In this document: piece after piece, positions 35,601 to 45,499 of the stretch | How positions within the stretch are numbered: the stretch's first letter is position 1 | How the letters are laid out: each line of letters opens with the position of its first letter | Assembly (NCBI GenBank): GCA_013398175.1 | Contig: VZRZ01006165.1 | Coordinates: 1,098,826-1,162,825, forward strand | Direction: 5' to 3' | Source of the DNA: Climacteris rufus | Lineage: Eukaryota; Chordata; Aves; Passeriformes; Climacteridae | Length of the DNA stretch: 64,000 nt | Notes under the pieces: model-generated | The model's database searches: none | What the model was told of the DNA's origin: nothing | What the model saw: only the letters and a program-made list of their open reading frames with translations | Position numbers and translations under genes: made by a program

Positions 35601-38600
35601 TTTACTAAATGTAAATATTTATATAAAATAGAAGACTTTTCAGTTTACCTGAATCAGAAACTTTCTTTATATCTGCAATCTGTAGGTCTTCTGACATATT
35701 ACTAACAGAGTCCTCTTCACCTGTGTCTCCAGGCATGTCTGTGTAAATAATGCTAAATTAATTAGAGCACCACATTTTTGTACTTTGTAAGAACAGCTGT
35801 GCTGTGTCAAATCAAAAAATCTATCCAGCCTCAGATGCTGTTTATGCCAGCAGGCAAAGTAGATGCATTAGCAAAATGTCTAGAAATGGCAACTGAAGAG
35901 TGAATCTTGCCCCAAAATGTTCTCACATTGTGTGACTGTCTTTGTGTAACATTTTACTTCTTCCATTATTTTACTAACTTCTAGTCTTACATTTGGCCAA
36001 CAAAATATCATCCCCTGTGTAGAATCTCAACTGTGCCATAAAGAGTTTAATGTTTAATTCTGTTCTTAAACAACAGGCATGTTTCTGGTTGTACATACCA
36101 ATAAAAAATGTTTTAACTCCTGGATAGTGTAGTTTCATCTAATTCTGCATTGATCATCCATTACCAAGTTAATTGTCAATAACCACCCAAAACCAAAGGC
36201 AAGCTCTGCTAGCACTCTTGATGCTATTCCTTTTGCCATTTTCACAGTTGTCTCACCAGTTTGGGAGTCTTGCTCCAAAGGCCAATAAAACTGAACTATT
36301 TGGGACCATAGGAGAAAGACAATTTAAATGTTACTTTTTTTAAATCAATGTCTATAACTACAGATTTCTTTTGCTCAATGTCTTAATTTTTCCAGTAACA
36401 TAGTCTGACCATCTCTCTGATCCATTTCTGTTATCTAAACTGGAAACAGTCTCTTCTGACATGATTTTGACTGGATTTGTCTCTCTGTATCATTTTATCC
36501 TATGTCTTCATCTTTCCTCCTTTTGTTTCTCAGTTCTACTAAAAAAAGTACAGGGCATATATTACCTTATAGCATAATACAAAACTACTAGACAAAATAG
36601 TAAATTTCTGTTCAGTGTTTCCCCCCCCTCAACCAATCAGTTAATCTAGCTGGGTGCTTTTTTAAACTTATTTTAAGGTATCTCTAGTGCTGGAAAACCA
36701 AAAATTTTAAATTATATATGGGTAGTTGAAGTACTTACCTATGGAATCCTTTTCTGATTTTGCTTCTGTCCATTCTGGAGGCCTCTCACTTTCATTATTA
36801 TCTGATTTACTTGCTTGTTCCATCGTGCAGTGCCCCAGAATAGCATCCAGTTCATTAAAAAATTTCATACTTTTACTTGTACTCCCTGAGTCCTGGGCAC
36901 TTTTTACACTCTTGTATTCGTGTTTCAGATTTTTGTATTTTGTCCTGCACTGCTTCCAGTCCCTGTCAATTCCAAACTTTTGAAGTCTAGCAGCAACCTG
37001 TTCAAATATTCTTTTATTTCTCACTGTCCCCTCCAGTTGTTGCTGGATATTTTTGTCTGACCATATGCGTATCAAAGCTCTGACTTCATTAACAGTCCAG
37101 TGTTTTCCTCCTTCATTTGCTACTGTAGGAATAAAAGCCGGTGGTTTGGAAGCCTCTACTGCTGATGCTGGATTACCTGCATTGTGTGGAGTAGGGGAGA
37201 GACATAGACAGGTGTTACCTGCATTGGGTGGTTGCAGTGGGGAAAGGACAGAGAGAATGGGAATGAAGTATGCTGATTCTCCAGAGAAAGACGGAGCAGA
37301 GGTGACATTAAAATCAAGCTGTTAGTTATTAATGTCAGCATTTTTGTTAATTCTGATATAATTCTTGCCTTCACTTGAAGACAGATATTAAGATAGCACA
37401 TGTACATTTAATTAATCTAAGAGGAAGATTTCTTCTATGCCCTAATACACTAAGTTTTTACTTGTAACACCTTTGGGAACAACTGATGAGCTGCTTTGTC
37501 CTTCAGACAGAGAGGAGAAAAGTGCTGTTGGGAAGATGGGAGCATGAGCACAATAGTAAATTGGCCTTGAGTCATTGACACTAGCATCAAGACTTAACTT
37601 TCTGTATTCATGCCATACTTTAGTTTTTACACATGTGGAGAGATTTAACCTGGTAAGGATATGAAGAATCTGATCCATCATTCTTAACAAAGCATCCCGG
37701 TTGTGGGGAGCAGAGGAATGGAGACTTATGCTTAAGTCGAACATTTCTGTGATAGAACCCAGTTCTCATGGCACAGAATCTCCACCTTTCTCAGGACAGG
37801 TCAATCAAAAATATTGGGTTTTTTCAGTAAAAATCAGAGTTTGAGTTATCTTCCTCTGCAAAACTAAGATAATTTTAATTTTCTCCAGTGTACAACTTTA
37901 TTTTTTAAGATTATGAGGTAAAGGTCGCCACCCATGCAATAACTTAGAACACAGAAATATTCTATCTTCTAGTTTTTTAATGCTTCCTTGTTTCTAACTG
38001 TGAATTTGCTTTAAGACTTGTTTTGATTATCAGATTAGTTTGGAAAGTGATTTCTCATGCATTTTCTAAATCTTTGCAAAAACAACTATTAAAAAACCCA
38101 ACCAAACACCCCAAAACCAATTCCAGGGCATCATCAAGTAGAGCAAACATGAAAATGCACAGTAACTGACAGGTTTCTGCAGTCATACTGAAGTGATAAA
38201 TGCTTTTGTCAGTGTCTTTTTCTGGAAGGGCAAACCAGATTATGGGGGTTTGATACTTCACAGCCACTGAGATTTGTGTGATGGCAACAGTATTTAAGCC
38301 TTGATTGTGCACAGAGCTTCAGTGGAGCATAACAACCTGTCTGGGGATGAACTTGTCCTAGATAAAGGCATTCTTTGCTAGTCTCCATAAGTCATTCTAG
38401 TTGTCAGTAAGTTGTTCTAACAGGTACCACTTTTTTCCCATATAGTCCTGCATTAATGAGGACTCTGCAGCAGCCAGCTCACTGGTAATGTAGTTGAGAA
38501 GGGTAATTTTCAGGTGACACATCTATTATGCTTTCTCCATTTCTTCCTCAGGGAGTAAAAGAAAATGCTGATTTACAGCTGAATCAAACCATAGGAATTG

Positions 38601-41600
38601 CAACAGCTGACAAGTGCCAACATCAGATAGGCCAGAGAGGAAAGGCTTAGGGAAGAAGGACAGGAACAAGAATGCAAGAAGGTGCTCCCTGCACTTCCCA
38701 GGACAAGCCATAGAGCATGGGGATATCTGGGAGGAATAAAGTTTCTTTACTCCTTGTATAGACCATTATTTCTCACTAGTCATTTCATTTCCAACTGAGA
38801 TCACTTTTAGTTGTGGATATTAGTTCAGATGTGTTCTGGTGACTGGATATATTGCTCGTTCATTATCCTGTGTGCGGAGTGAAAAAAAGGTGGGTTTGTT
38901 TCTTATTCCCTTTAAAAAGCACGGTGATTCAAAACATCCTGCCTACAAGTATTGCTTTGAAACAAAGTTGTTACGGTCAGTGCAAAAATTTTCCTTCTGT
39001 CTTAAAAGTATTTTAGTTCTAATTTCTTTAAAATAAATGTTTAAGCAGGATATGCATTATTTTTTTTTAATCTGAAAGATGCATTTAGGCCATATTTAAT
39101 TTTTTTCTAAGCTTCCTCAAACCTGAGAAATCTGCTGACATAAAATAAAAGTATTAGGCATTATAGATACAAAGGGCTCAATATTTTTCTTTCAGGGGTT
39201 TCTGAAATAGTGCCTGAAACTTACAGACCAGAAGAGGTAGTAGGGGAGGGCATTTTAGTATAGTACATACTTGAGAGCCCATGCAATTAAAGTTATTTTG
39301 CTGACTTTGTAGAAAGCACCTTCCTCAGAATTGAAGACTAGTCTGCTTGGCAGTGTGTTGAGCACTGAGAAACAGAGACATTCCTGTAAAATTTCATTCA
39401 GCTACTTTCTGCATGTTTTGCTTATGTGCATAAAGTATTTCATATATGCATAAATTCCATGTGAGATTCTGATCCCTTCCTTAATTTCTTTCTATGCCAG
39501 GCAAGAGGGGTGTAGCATGTAACATAAAAGCCACAGGCTTAGCCTGGGCTTTGTTTTTTATGGCACTTTGCAGATTCTGTAATCAAAGTTGTTGTAACTG
39601 GACTGGAATGTATACTAAGGCATAGAGAAAGAGCATGTAGGAAATTCAGGACAATGCTGCTGTTCATCCAGGCAAGGAATCAGCTCATCAGTTGCTTAAA
39701 TCAGCCTAAAATGTGTTTAGGTTTCTCCATTTCCTTTAGCTGCCCCTTGAAGGGCTCACACCTATGATCCTCTTCCTCTTTCTGGATTGCCAGATTTGTG
39801 CCTTTGCTTTGTAACTTTCCTGCGTGGAACTACTAGAGTAGGACGTTTTGCAAATGAGTTGTTCTATGGTTGGTTGGACTAAAGCATTGCTGACAACCCC
39901 TTGCTTAGAGACACGACTTTGAAGTTATGCTGGAGACCACTGTTAAGTCTGGATTGCTCTGCACCTCTCTCCTGACTCAGGCCATTCACTCATGTTGCTT
40001 TAAGCATCCATGATTTAAGAAAATGAGCTAGGGAAAAGCCACAAGTTGATACGAGGATCCACACTAGCATTTGGCGTACTTTCCACTAGCATTTAACAAA
40101 ATTAACATGGTTAATGCAGTTACCATGATTAAGCTATAGCATGGGATGTGTTTTGCATGTGAATGGTGGTCATGCAAGTGTTACATCAAATACAGTGGTC
40201 AGTGTCCAGTGATGCATGACACTGCTGAGTGCTGACATGGGCTAGGAGATGGTGCAAGAGTGTGGCTGTGTTAAAGCTACGTTGATCAGAAACAGAATGA
40301 CGGGGTGTTCAAGGTACCAGGAAGTACTCTGGCACCCATGCTGCTTTTTAGTTCTTTGATCTCTCTGCACCATCATACTATACCTAGTTGAACTGGTCTG
40401 ACATGAGACATACAAAGCAGTGGATCTCCTGGAGCATCCTCATCATCTTCTAAAGAAACTGATATTTCACCTGGGAAGGAAAGAGTTTTTAGATGAAAAA
40501 TAGGTATGGACTAAATTAGCTTAAATTAGTTCAAGCTGAAGTGTCCATACACCATGAGAAAAATCTTTAACTTGGTAATCTCTACACTTAATTTGCAGTT
40601 AAATTAAATTTAAAATTAATTTGGCCTGTCCCCATAAGGGGACATGAGTTATAGGAGGCAAATTATTTTATGTCTTACATATGAAGCATGTTTGAAATGC
40701 TTTTTAGAATTCTGGTTGAAACTGACATGATTCTAGTGACTTGTATGCTCTTCTGACTCAGTATTGGGGCAGGTAGCATATTACAAGTATAGTTTGAAAG
40801 TAGTTAATGTAAAGTAAGAGACATACAAATAAAGGCAGATTTTGCACATACATTCATAAAATCACAAATCCGTTTATGTAAAAAAATGAATTCCTGGAAG
40901 AGTATGAAGAAAACAAGAATGTTCTGCAAAGAGCTCTGGAAATCTATGGAAACCATTAATGGTATAGGGAGAGAAAAAAAATATTCATTGTGACTTGACA
41001 ACAGACACATTTGTAGCTGACAGGATTAAGTCTAACTTCTTTCAGCATAGCTTTTCTACATTTGTTTAAAAAGGAACATTATAGCAATTGCTATGTAAGT
41101 TTAGAAAGCGGCATATGTAAGTCAGGTTCAGAAACAGCTTAATTTTCACAGAGAACAGACTTGTAAATTCTCCTGTGGTAGCGTGCTGTATTCAACATAC
41201 CATGTTGACAGGAGGTTTGAAATGTTGATTCCCTGTAGTGGGAGCAGAGCTGCAGTGAGCTCCAGCCAGGCAGGGCACACAGATCAAAGCTCGCAGGCTC
41301 TGCGGTAGCTCGTCACGGGGAGCAGTAATGAGGTGCGGGTAGGATGCAACCTGCTATCCCTGACGTCGGTGAGACTGAAAACTGCGTTGGAAAACATTAT
41401 CCTAAATCCTCCTGACTTTCAGCAGGGCTCACGATGACTCAGAGATGCAGCGGCCTGATCTCTGCTCCCAGCTGTCCGCCCGGCTTCCCTGGCAGGAGCT
41501 GCTGCTCATGCCTGCACCTCCAGCGACAGCCCTGGCCTTTTAGCTGCCTGAGAGCAGCAAGGCAAACCAGGCACAGGGAACTAAATTTAAATTCTCCGTG

Positions 41601-44600
41601 CGTAGGCTGCTGACTGTGCCATCGGCACCAGCAAATGCAAGGTTAATTACATTGTGAAAGGGAAACATTTTTAAGTAAATAGGAACATTTACCACAAAAG
41701 GATATTCTTATCTTTGATGGGGAAAAATTAAAAAAAAAAAAAAAGCATCTGAAGAGCAAAAAAAGTTACTCAATAAAAGTATGCTTATAAAAATCTATAT
41801 AAAATACTTGTCAATGACATGTTTAAAGTTCAGACATGAAACAATATGTATAAGTGGCACTTTCAAGTCATCGTTTCTGAAGGATCTTTCTGCATTTTAG
41901 TAGCTCTAGTCTGAGTTTTCTGCCTGTCATTGCTGATGCATTTCTGCTCAGAGATAATCTTTCTGCATTTGCTGAGGTAAAGTGAAGGTCAAGCAAGGTG
42001 ACCAGTGCCTTAATATTTAAACATAAAGAAAGAAATATGAAAAGAGTAAACAACTTGAATTACTAGGTATTTTGTAAATAATGTATTTAATTTCTTAATA
42101 CTTGATTTAACATGAAACAATTAAAACTGGTTAACAAAATGGGAAGGTCATTCATTTGAACTTTAATGAAAGGTACTATTTTTCCTAGTGCACCATCACT
42201 GGACATGAATTTCCTTGGTTGTTGATTAGTGGGATAATGCACAAAATATATTTTAAGAGAAGTTAATGTGTTGACATGTATCTTTTTTAATTATTATTTA
42301 AGCTGCAACTCTGTCTTTGCCTCTGAAACGTGTTTTGGGAGGACAACATAAACATCTTTGCTTGCATTTCTGCATGTGCTTATACATAAAGTGTCATCTT
42401 TTCATGAACAAGCCAGGAACTGGTATGTGTTGCTACCAGTTTGTCCTGAGACACCCCTTTCTTAGATATGATTGAGATTTTCAGTAATAATGTCTTCAAC
42501 TACACTTTCTAAAGGAAAAACAACAAGCAAAATATTTTACCAGATATGAAAAATCCTCAGGGAAACACTACTGAAATATCATTCAGTCCTGTAAAAATTA
42601 GTCTCTTTTCCTGCCTGCCCCTTGCTCCCCCTCCCCAGTAATCTCCCAGTAGCTGAGAAAATGCAGACATGCTTTGTATCTTTACATTAAGGATGTGTAT
42701 GAATATTGAGACTGAGGCTAGGCAGAATGGTAAATATACACTGAATTATTTGGGAACATGCCCTGTCTCTTGTCATGCTTTTTAAGAAGACAAATTACTA
42801 TAGCTACCAATTTCTTCAAATAAAATAAGACATTCATGGTAGACAAGTATTATTTGCCACAGGTTTTAGTTTGCTGATAGCATTTTGTTCTTGCTACCCA
42901 AGTCACAAGCCTAGACATCCTTGATTCCTCCAGCCCCCTCAAAATGAGACGTCTCTGCCTCTTTTAAAAGAGGCAAGGGACCATTTTCCTCTCTCCTGTA
43001 ACACTCTGTGTGAAAGGGAGAAGCCACAGAGAGGGCCTGCAGTCCCTGCTGGGGCAGGGGTAGGGAGCTGCCCTTGCCTGTGCAGGGAATCGCCTTTCCC
43101 TACGTGGGAGTGACACCATCAGCTCTGCCCCCACAAAAGAACTGGAGAGCATCAGCTGCAGAGCCACCGATGCCATTTTTGCCTTACAAGTGCCCTTCAA
43201 AGTACTGGGCTCGGCAGGCATGGCTACTCTGACTGCAGGTGGAATAGGACTGGGCCTCTAGTACAGTGTTAGTTGCTTGACTTGTATTCTTAAATAAGAA
43301 AGTTGATAATCTCACAGCTGTTCCCTCTGCCCCTTGTTATGGATGCAGGCATCCTGCATAGCTGCAGGACACATTTCTGTCTTAGTGTGCTTCCTTTGCG
43401 GCTGAAACGTGGTTCTTGTGCAAATCTTTGCATTTCAGTTTTTGCATTAGTGTTACATTCTTACAGATAGCTGCACGTAATTTTTGTTTATCCATAAAAC
43501 TTGATTGTTTTTATTTTTTTGGAGGGAGTAACAGGAATGCTTGTGCAATGAAGAGATATATTTAAAAACGGACCATTCTAGTGCTTCAAAACAAGGCATG
43601 TCTCAGCCAGGGGTAATTTTTAAAATATATACTATAGTTTGGGATTCACAACTGAAATTAACTTTTGCTGATTTAAATTTGCTAGAGGTTTAAGGCAAAT
43701 GAGAATTAGGATTACCAGGTGCAAACTACATCAAAACACAGAGCCTAATCTAATGGCAGATGAAGGACACTCAGATGAAGGACACTGTCTTAGTTTCACG
43801 TAGTCCTCAAAGTGTAACAACTTGTATCAGCCTCAGTTCTGCAAGTTTAAAAATAAAAACGGATTGCAATACACAGCACAGAGAGTACATTACAGTATTA
43901 TAAAACTGCCATTTTAATGTGACTTGACTTTGACAGATTAGAGGCTTTCTGCTAGTGATGTCAAATTAAGGTCAAGCTTTTAGTTAAGGTAAACAATGAC
44001 AATGAAAAATGGCAATTTCTTTTCCTCAGACCCGTAAAACAGCATTGTAGAGGGAGACAGGGAAGAGTACTAGGACAAGCTCGATGTCCTGCTCCTTTCT
44101 ATGCCTTTGACAATCTCTCCTGACAATAATGTTGAGTTTTTTGTTTTCTTAAAAAAGATTCACAATCCTAATTAAGGTAAATTGCTATATACCGTGGGAA
44201 CAAAGTTAAGTTTTTAATTTATCTTTTTGGTCATCTTATTTTGGTACTTATAACAATCATTGGGGTTTATGCTTCAGTGACATTTAGGATGTGACAAGGA
44301 GATTTGAGTGATGTCAAACAGCAGATTGACCCTAGTGAAATGTTAAGCAGAGCTTAAATGCATATGTAGAGAAGGTTGAATAAAACAACAGATGCAAATA
44401 ATTTAGTAAAACCCCCTTCAGCATAAAAGCAGCTGTATTCATTTGGTCTTCCTCAAAATAGTCTGATAAATACGATTATTTTTAGTTTCATTGCTAAATT
44501 AGAGTTTTTAATGAGAAGTTATTAAGCATCTGTTTCTTGAATATTTAAGTAAAACTGCTTATGAAATAATTTACTTTAAGTCATCACACCTAAATATCAA

Positions 44601-45467
44601 GCTACAGAAAAATAAGAATAAAAATCTTAAATTTCACTTGTATATCAAATAACGATTTTTACAACACCCTGACAGTTCCAACCGTTTCTTTTCCATTTCT
44701 TTACATTTGTATCTGAATTGAAGCTCTACAAAACGTGCTTCCAAAGTACTGCAAATGAATGGCAAAGGGAAAGAAAGCAGCTTATTTTAATTTAGCGTTT
44801 CCACCCAGTGCAGGAGCCTGGACACCAGCGAGTACTCACCGAGGCTGCAATACAGGCAGTTAGCATAATTTTTCTGGAATTACGCTGTATTTACAGACTT
44901 CGACACTGGTGGGTGCTAACATTTTATTCCCCTGCGCGAGGCGTGCATCCAGTCACTTCTAACAGCGCTGCCGGGGCTGCGCAGCCTCCGCTCCAGCGCC
45001 AGCCAAGTCGGGCTTTGGTTTTGTTCCCTTTGGTTTTTAAGCAGAGAGAGAAAAATAGAAGCAAAAACATTTTTTTTACCTTGCGCGCTGTCTGTTGTGG
45101 GGCTTGTGTTCAGCTGCGTCTCAGTCGCAGAACACCTGCCGTTTTCTTCTGCTGCTAATTGTGTGACAGGCTCATATCGCAATATGGCATCCAGATCATG
45201 GAAAAACTTCATGGTTTTAGTGACATCCCCAGAGTTGTGGGCATATTTAACCGTTCTGTATTCGTACTTCAGGTTTTTGTACTTTGCACGGCACTGTTTC
45301 CAGTCCCTGCACACTCCCAACTCCTGTAACCTTTTAGCAATGTAGATAAATATTCCTTTATTCCTCAGGGTGCCGTGCAGTTGCTTTCTGATATTTTTTT
45401 CTGACCAGACGCTTAACAAGGCTTTAACCTCCTCCTCAGTCCAATGCTTCCCTGCTCCACTCTCCAT
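23404..45467 (-). CDS. Nested antisense gene with three Myb/SANT-like DNA-binding domains (11 coding exons)
   Basis: Predicted from sequence alone. Exons are 45467-45080, 40470-40384, 37746-37471, 37176-36739, 35738-35649, 34923-34852, 30456-30370, 27305-27234, 26585-26166, 24747-24688 and 23618-23404. All sites follow GT-AG and all ten introns are phase 1. The sum is 2205 nt, an open frame of 734 residues. Myb/SANT-like domains (Pfam Myb_DNA-bind_4 type) lie at about residues 5-100, 274-370 and 527-625. Each has GKHW, an IWSD/VWSE-type second Trp, DWKQCR..KYKNLK.EY and a (K/R)FF/Y..(L/V)D.IL end. Linkers are acidic, residues 472-475 (IKKE) fit a SUMO consensus, and the C-terminus looks like a coiled coil. 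A nuclear DNA-binding role is inferred. The whole gene lies inside PPAT intron 1 on the opposite strand. I do not recognise a named orthologue. It could be related to the MSANT parts of ZSCAN20/ZSCAN29 or to Harbinger-derived Myb-like proteins. Confidence 0.82.
24688..24747 (-). CDS. Nested gene exon 10
   Basis: The exon is 60 bp (20 codons), phase 1 at both ends. The acceptor is TTCTAAATTTCAG|TG and the donor is AATG|GTAAGAG. It encodes GDVTANTGSLSIKRKTWNN, with a small basic patch (IKRK). Confidence 0.75.
24748..26165 (-). other. Intron 9 of the nested gene
   Basis: An AT-rich intron of 1.4 kb between domain exon 3 and exon 10. I see no exon-like phase-1 cassette, repeat or RNA gene in it. 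Confidence 0.6.
26166..26585 (-). CDS. Nested gene exon 9: Myb/SANT-like domain 3
   Basis: The exon is 420 bp, with acceptor TATGTTTTCAG|AC and donor AGTG|GTGAGATA. A second in-frame donor at 26189-26188 (TCAG|GTACTA) would shorten it by 24 nt. It encodes GAGKHWSDNEVRALINIWSD, GIDRDWKQCRTKYKNLKYEY and RRKMRFYDEVDCILRRQP. Basic patches RRLMKRG and NPRRKMRF could aid nuclear import or DNA contact. Confidence 0.88.
27234..27305 (-). CDS. Nested gene exon 8: linker, paralogous to exon 6
   Basis: The exon is 72 bp (24 codons), phase 1 at both ends. The acceptor is TTTCTATAG|AT and the donor is ACAG|GTGAGTATT, both strong. It encodes DDDSISTTSEDRSCTPVAKR and then MVGT. Confidence 0.78.
27457..28870 (-). 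mobile_element. CR1 LINE copy with internal deletion (endonuclease region joined to 3' tip)
   Basis: On the plus strand the 3' tip starts AGAATCATAGAATCATTTAGG at 27457 and runs to about 27590. It is then joined to the CR1 endonuclease region of ORF2. On the minus strand this reads HSMGNKQGELEAIV, NYDIVSILQTQWND, WSAAMDGYKLFRRDRQRRR and, in another frame, LVGVCYKPPNQ. The whole reverse transcriptase is missing, and frames are broken. The upstream limit near 28870 is approximate. It lies in intron 7 of the nested gene, in its sense direction. Confidence 0.85.
28871..30369 (-). other. Intron 7 of the nested gene, upstream part
   Basis: About 1.5 kb, AT-rich, with no recognisable exon or repeat. 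The short ORFs on both strands show no known motif. Confidence 0.6.
30370..30456 (-). CDS. Nested gene exon 7: acidic linker with SUMO-consensus lysine
   Basis: The exon is 87 bp (29 codons), phase 1 at both ends. The acceptor is TTTTTTACAG|AA and the donor is ATAG|GTAGGAC. It encodes ILEDEGGFANSTPAAPEATQ and then IKKETIDI. IKKE fits the psi-K-x-E SUMOylation consensus. Confidence 0.76.
30700..31104 (-). other. 134-codon open reading frame of unknown origin
   Basis: The ORF starts ATG at 31104-31102 (MAEEQRSPPHGGEPRDTSVT) and ends at 30700, with several Cys and His in its first half. It is more GC-rich than its surroundings. It does not show a known domain and has no phase-1 splice pair that would fit the nested gene. 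It may be a chance ORF, a remnant of an inserted gene, or a repeat. Confidence 0.25.
33200..33216. repeat. (TA)n microsatellite
   Basis: Short alternating TA tract directly visible, inside intron 6 of the nested gene. Confidence 0.9.
34852..34923 (-). CDS. Nested gene exon 6: linker, paralogous to exon 8
   Basis: The exon is 72 bp (24 codons), phase 1 at both ends. The acceptor is CTTCTGACAG|AT and the donor is ACAA|GTAAGTAAAG. It starts with DDVTVNTTPESRAAL. It has the same length, phase and DD start as exon 8, which suggests linker duplication. Confidence 0.75.
35649..35738 (-). CDS. Nested gene exon 5: acidic linker
   Basis: The exon is 90 bp (30 codons), phase 1 at both ends. The acceptor is TTTACACAG|AC and the donor is TCAG|GTAAACTG. 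It encodes MPGDTGEEDSVSNMSEDLQ and then IADIKKVSDS. Confidence 0.75.
36739..37176 (-). CDS. Nested gene exon 4: Myb/SANT-like domain 2
   Basis: The exon is 438 bp. The acceptor is CACACAATGCAG|GT with a clear pyrimidine tract, and the donor is ATAG|GTAAGTAC. After a 20-residue leader it encodes GGKHWTVNEVRALIRIWSD, DRDWKQCRTKYKNLKHEYK and MKFFNELDAILGH, then an acidic tail. Domain 2 is closer to domain 3 than to domain 1 in the helix 1-3 region (VRALI.IWSD, GIDRDWKQCRTKYKNLK). Confidence 0.88.
37471..37746 (-). CDS. Nested gene exon 3
   Basis: The exon is 276 bp (92 codons), phase 1 at both ends, with acceptor TATCACAG|AA. An in-frame ATG follows after two bases and could serve as an alternative start. 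The content includes a hydrophobic helix-like part (DALLRMMDQILHILTRLN) and a serine-rich end. Two in-frame donors exist: AAAG|GTGTTA (used here) and, nine bases later, ACAA|GTAAAA. I do not recognise a domain. Confidence 0.68.
37747..40383 (-). other. Intron 2 of the nested gene
   Basis: This is 2.6 kb of AT-rich sequence. I see nothing that fits a phase-1 exon or a repeat family. Confidence 0.6.
40384..40470 (-). CDS. Nested gene exon 2: acidic linker
   Basis: The exon is 87 bp (29 codons), phase 1 at both ends. The acceptor is CTTCCCAG|GT and the donor is CTAG|GTATAG. It encodes EISVSLEDDEDAPGD then PLLCMSHVRPVQL, an acidic, probably unstructured linker after domain 1. Confidence 0.75.
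40471..45079 (-). other. Intron 1 of the nested gene
   Basis: This is the largest intron of the nested gene (4.6 kb). It holds a GC-richer patch at 41230-41580 with TGACGTC (41361-41367) and TGACTCA (41435-41441), poly(A) near 41730-41745, and a possible alternative terminal exon at 42508-42462. It also has a GC-richer stretch at 42960-43260 and a small direct repeat of CAGATGAAGGACACT near 43756-43786. Confidence 0.6.
45080..45467 (-). CDS. Nested gene exon 1: start codon and Myb/SANT-like domain 1
   Basis: The ATG at 45467-45465 has a good context (AACATGG). Residues 1-129 hold GAGKHWTEEEVKALLSVWSE, RDWKQCRAKYKNLKYEY and MKFFHDLDAIL. The donor is CAAG|GTAAAAAAA, phase 1. The frame stays open 17 codons upstream of the ATG and retains similarity to domain exon 9 (NHFQV against NHFKV). 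A weak acceptor-like CCTAG|GAAAC is present at 45519/45518, so an upstream coding exon is not excluded. Confidence 0.82.
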
Positions 45468-45499
45468 GTTGAAAGTGACCTGGAAATGATTCACTATTT

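Noticed and set aside
43000..43250. GC-richer 85-codon minus-strand frame (MPAEPSTLKG...) as a gene
   Set aside because: No domain, no matching splice pair in phase 1, and composition explains the open frame.
45468..45494. Start of the nested gene at 45494
   Set aside because: That codon is GTG. The first ATG in frame is at 45467-45465 and has a good context.
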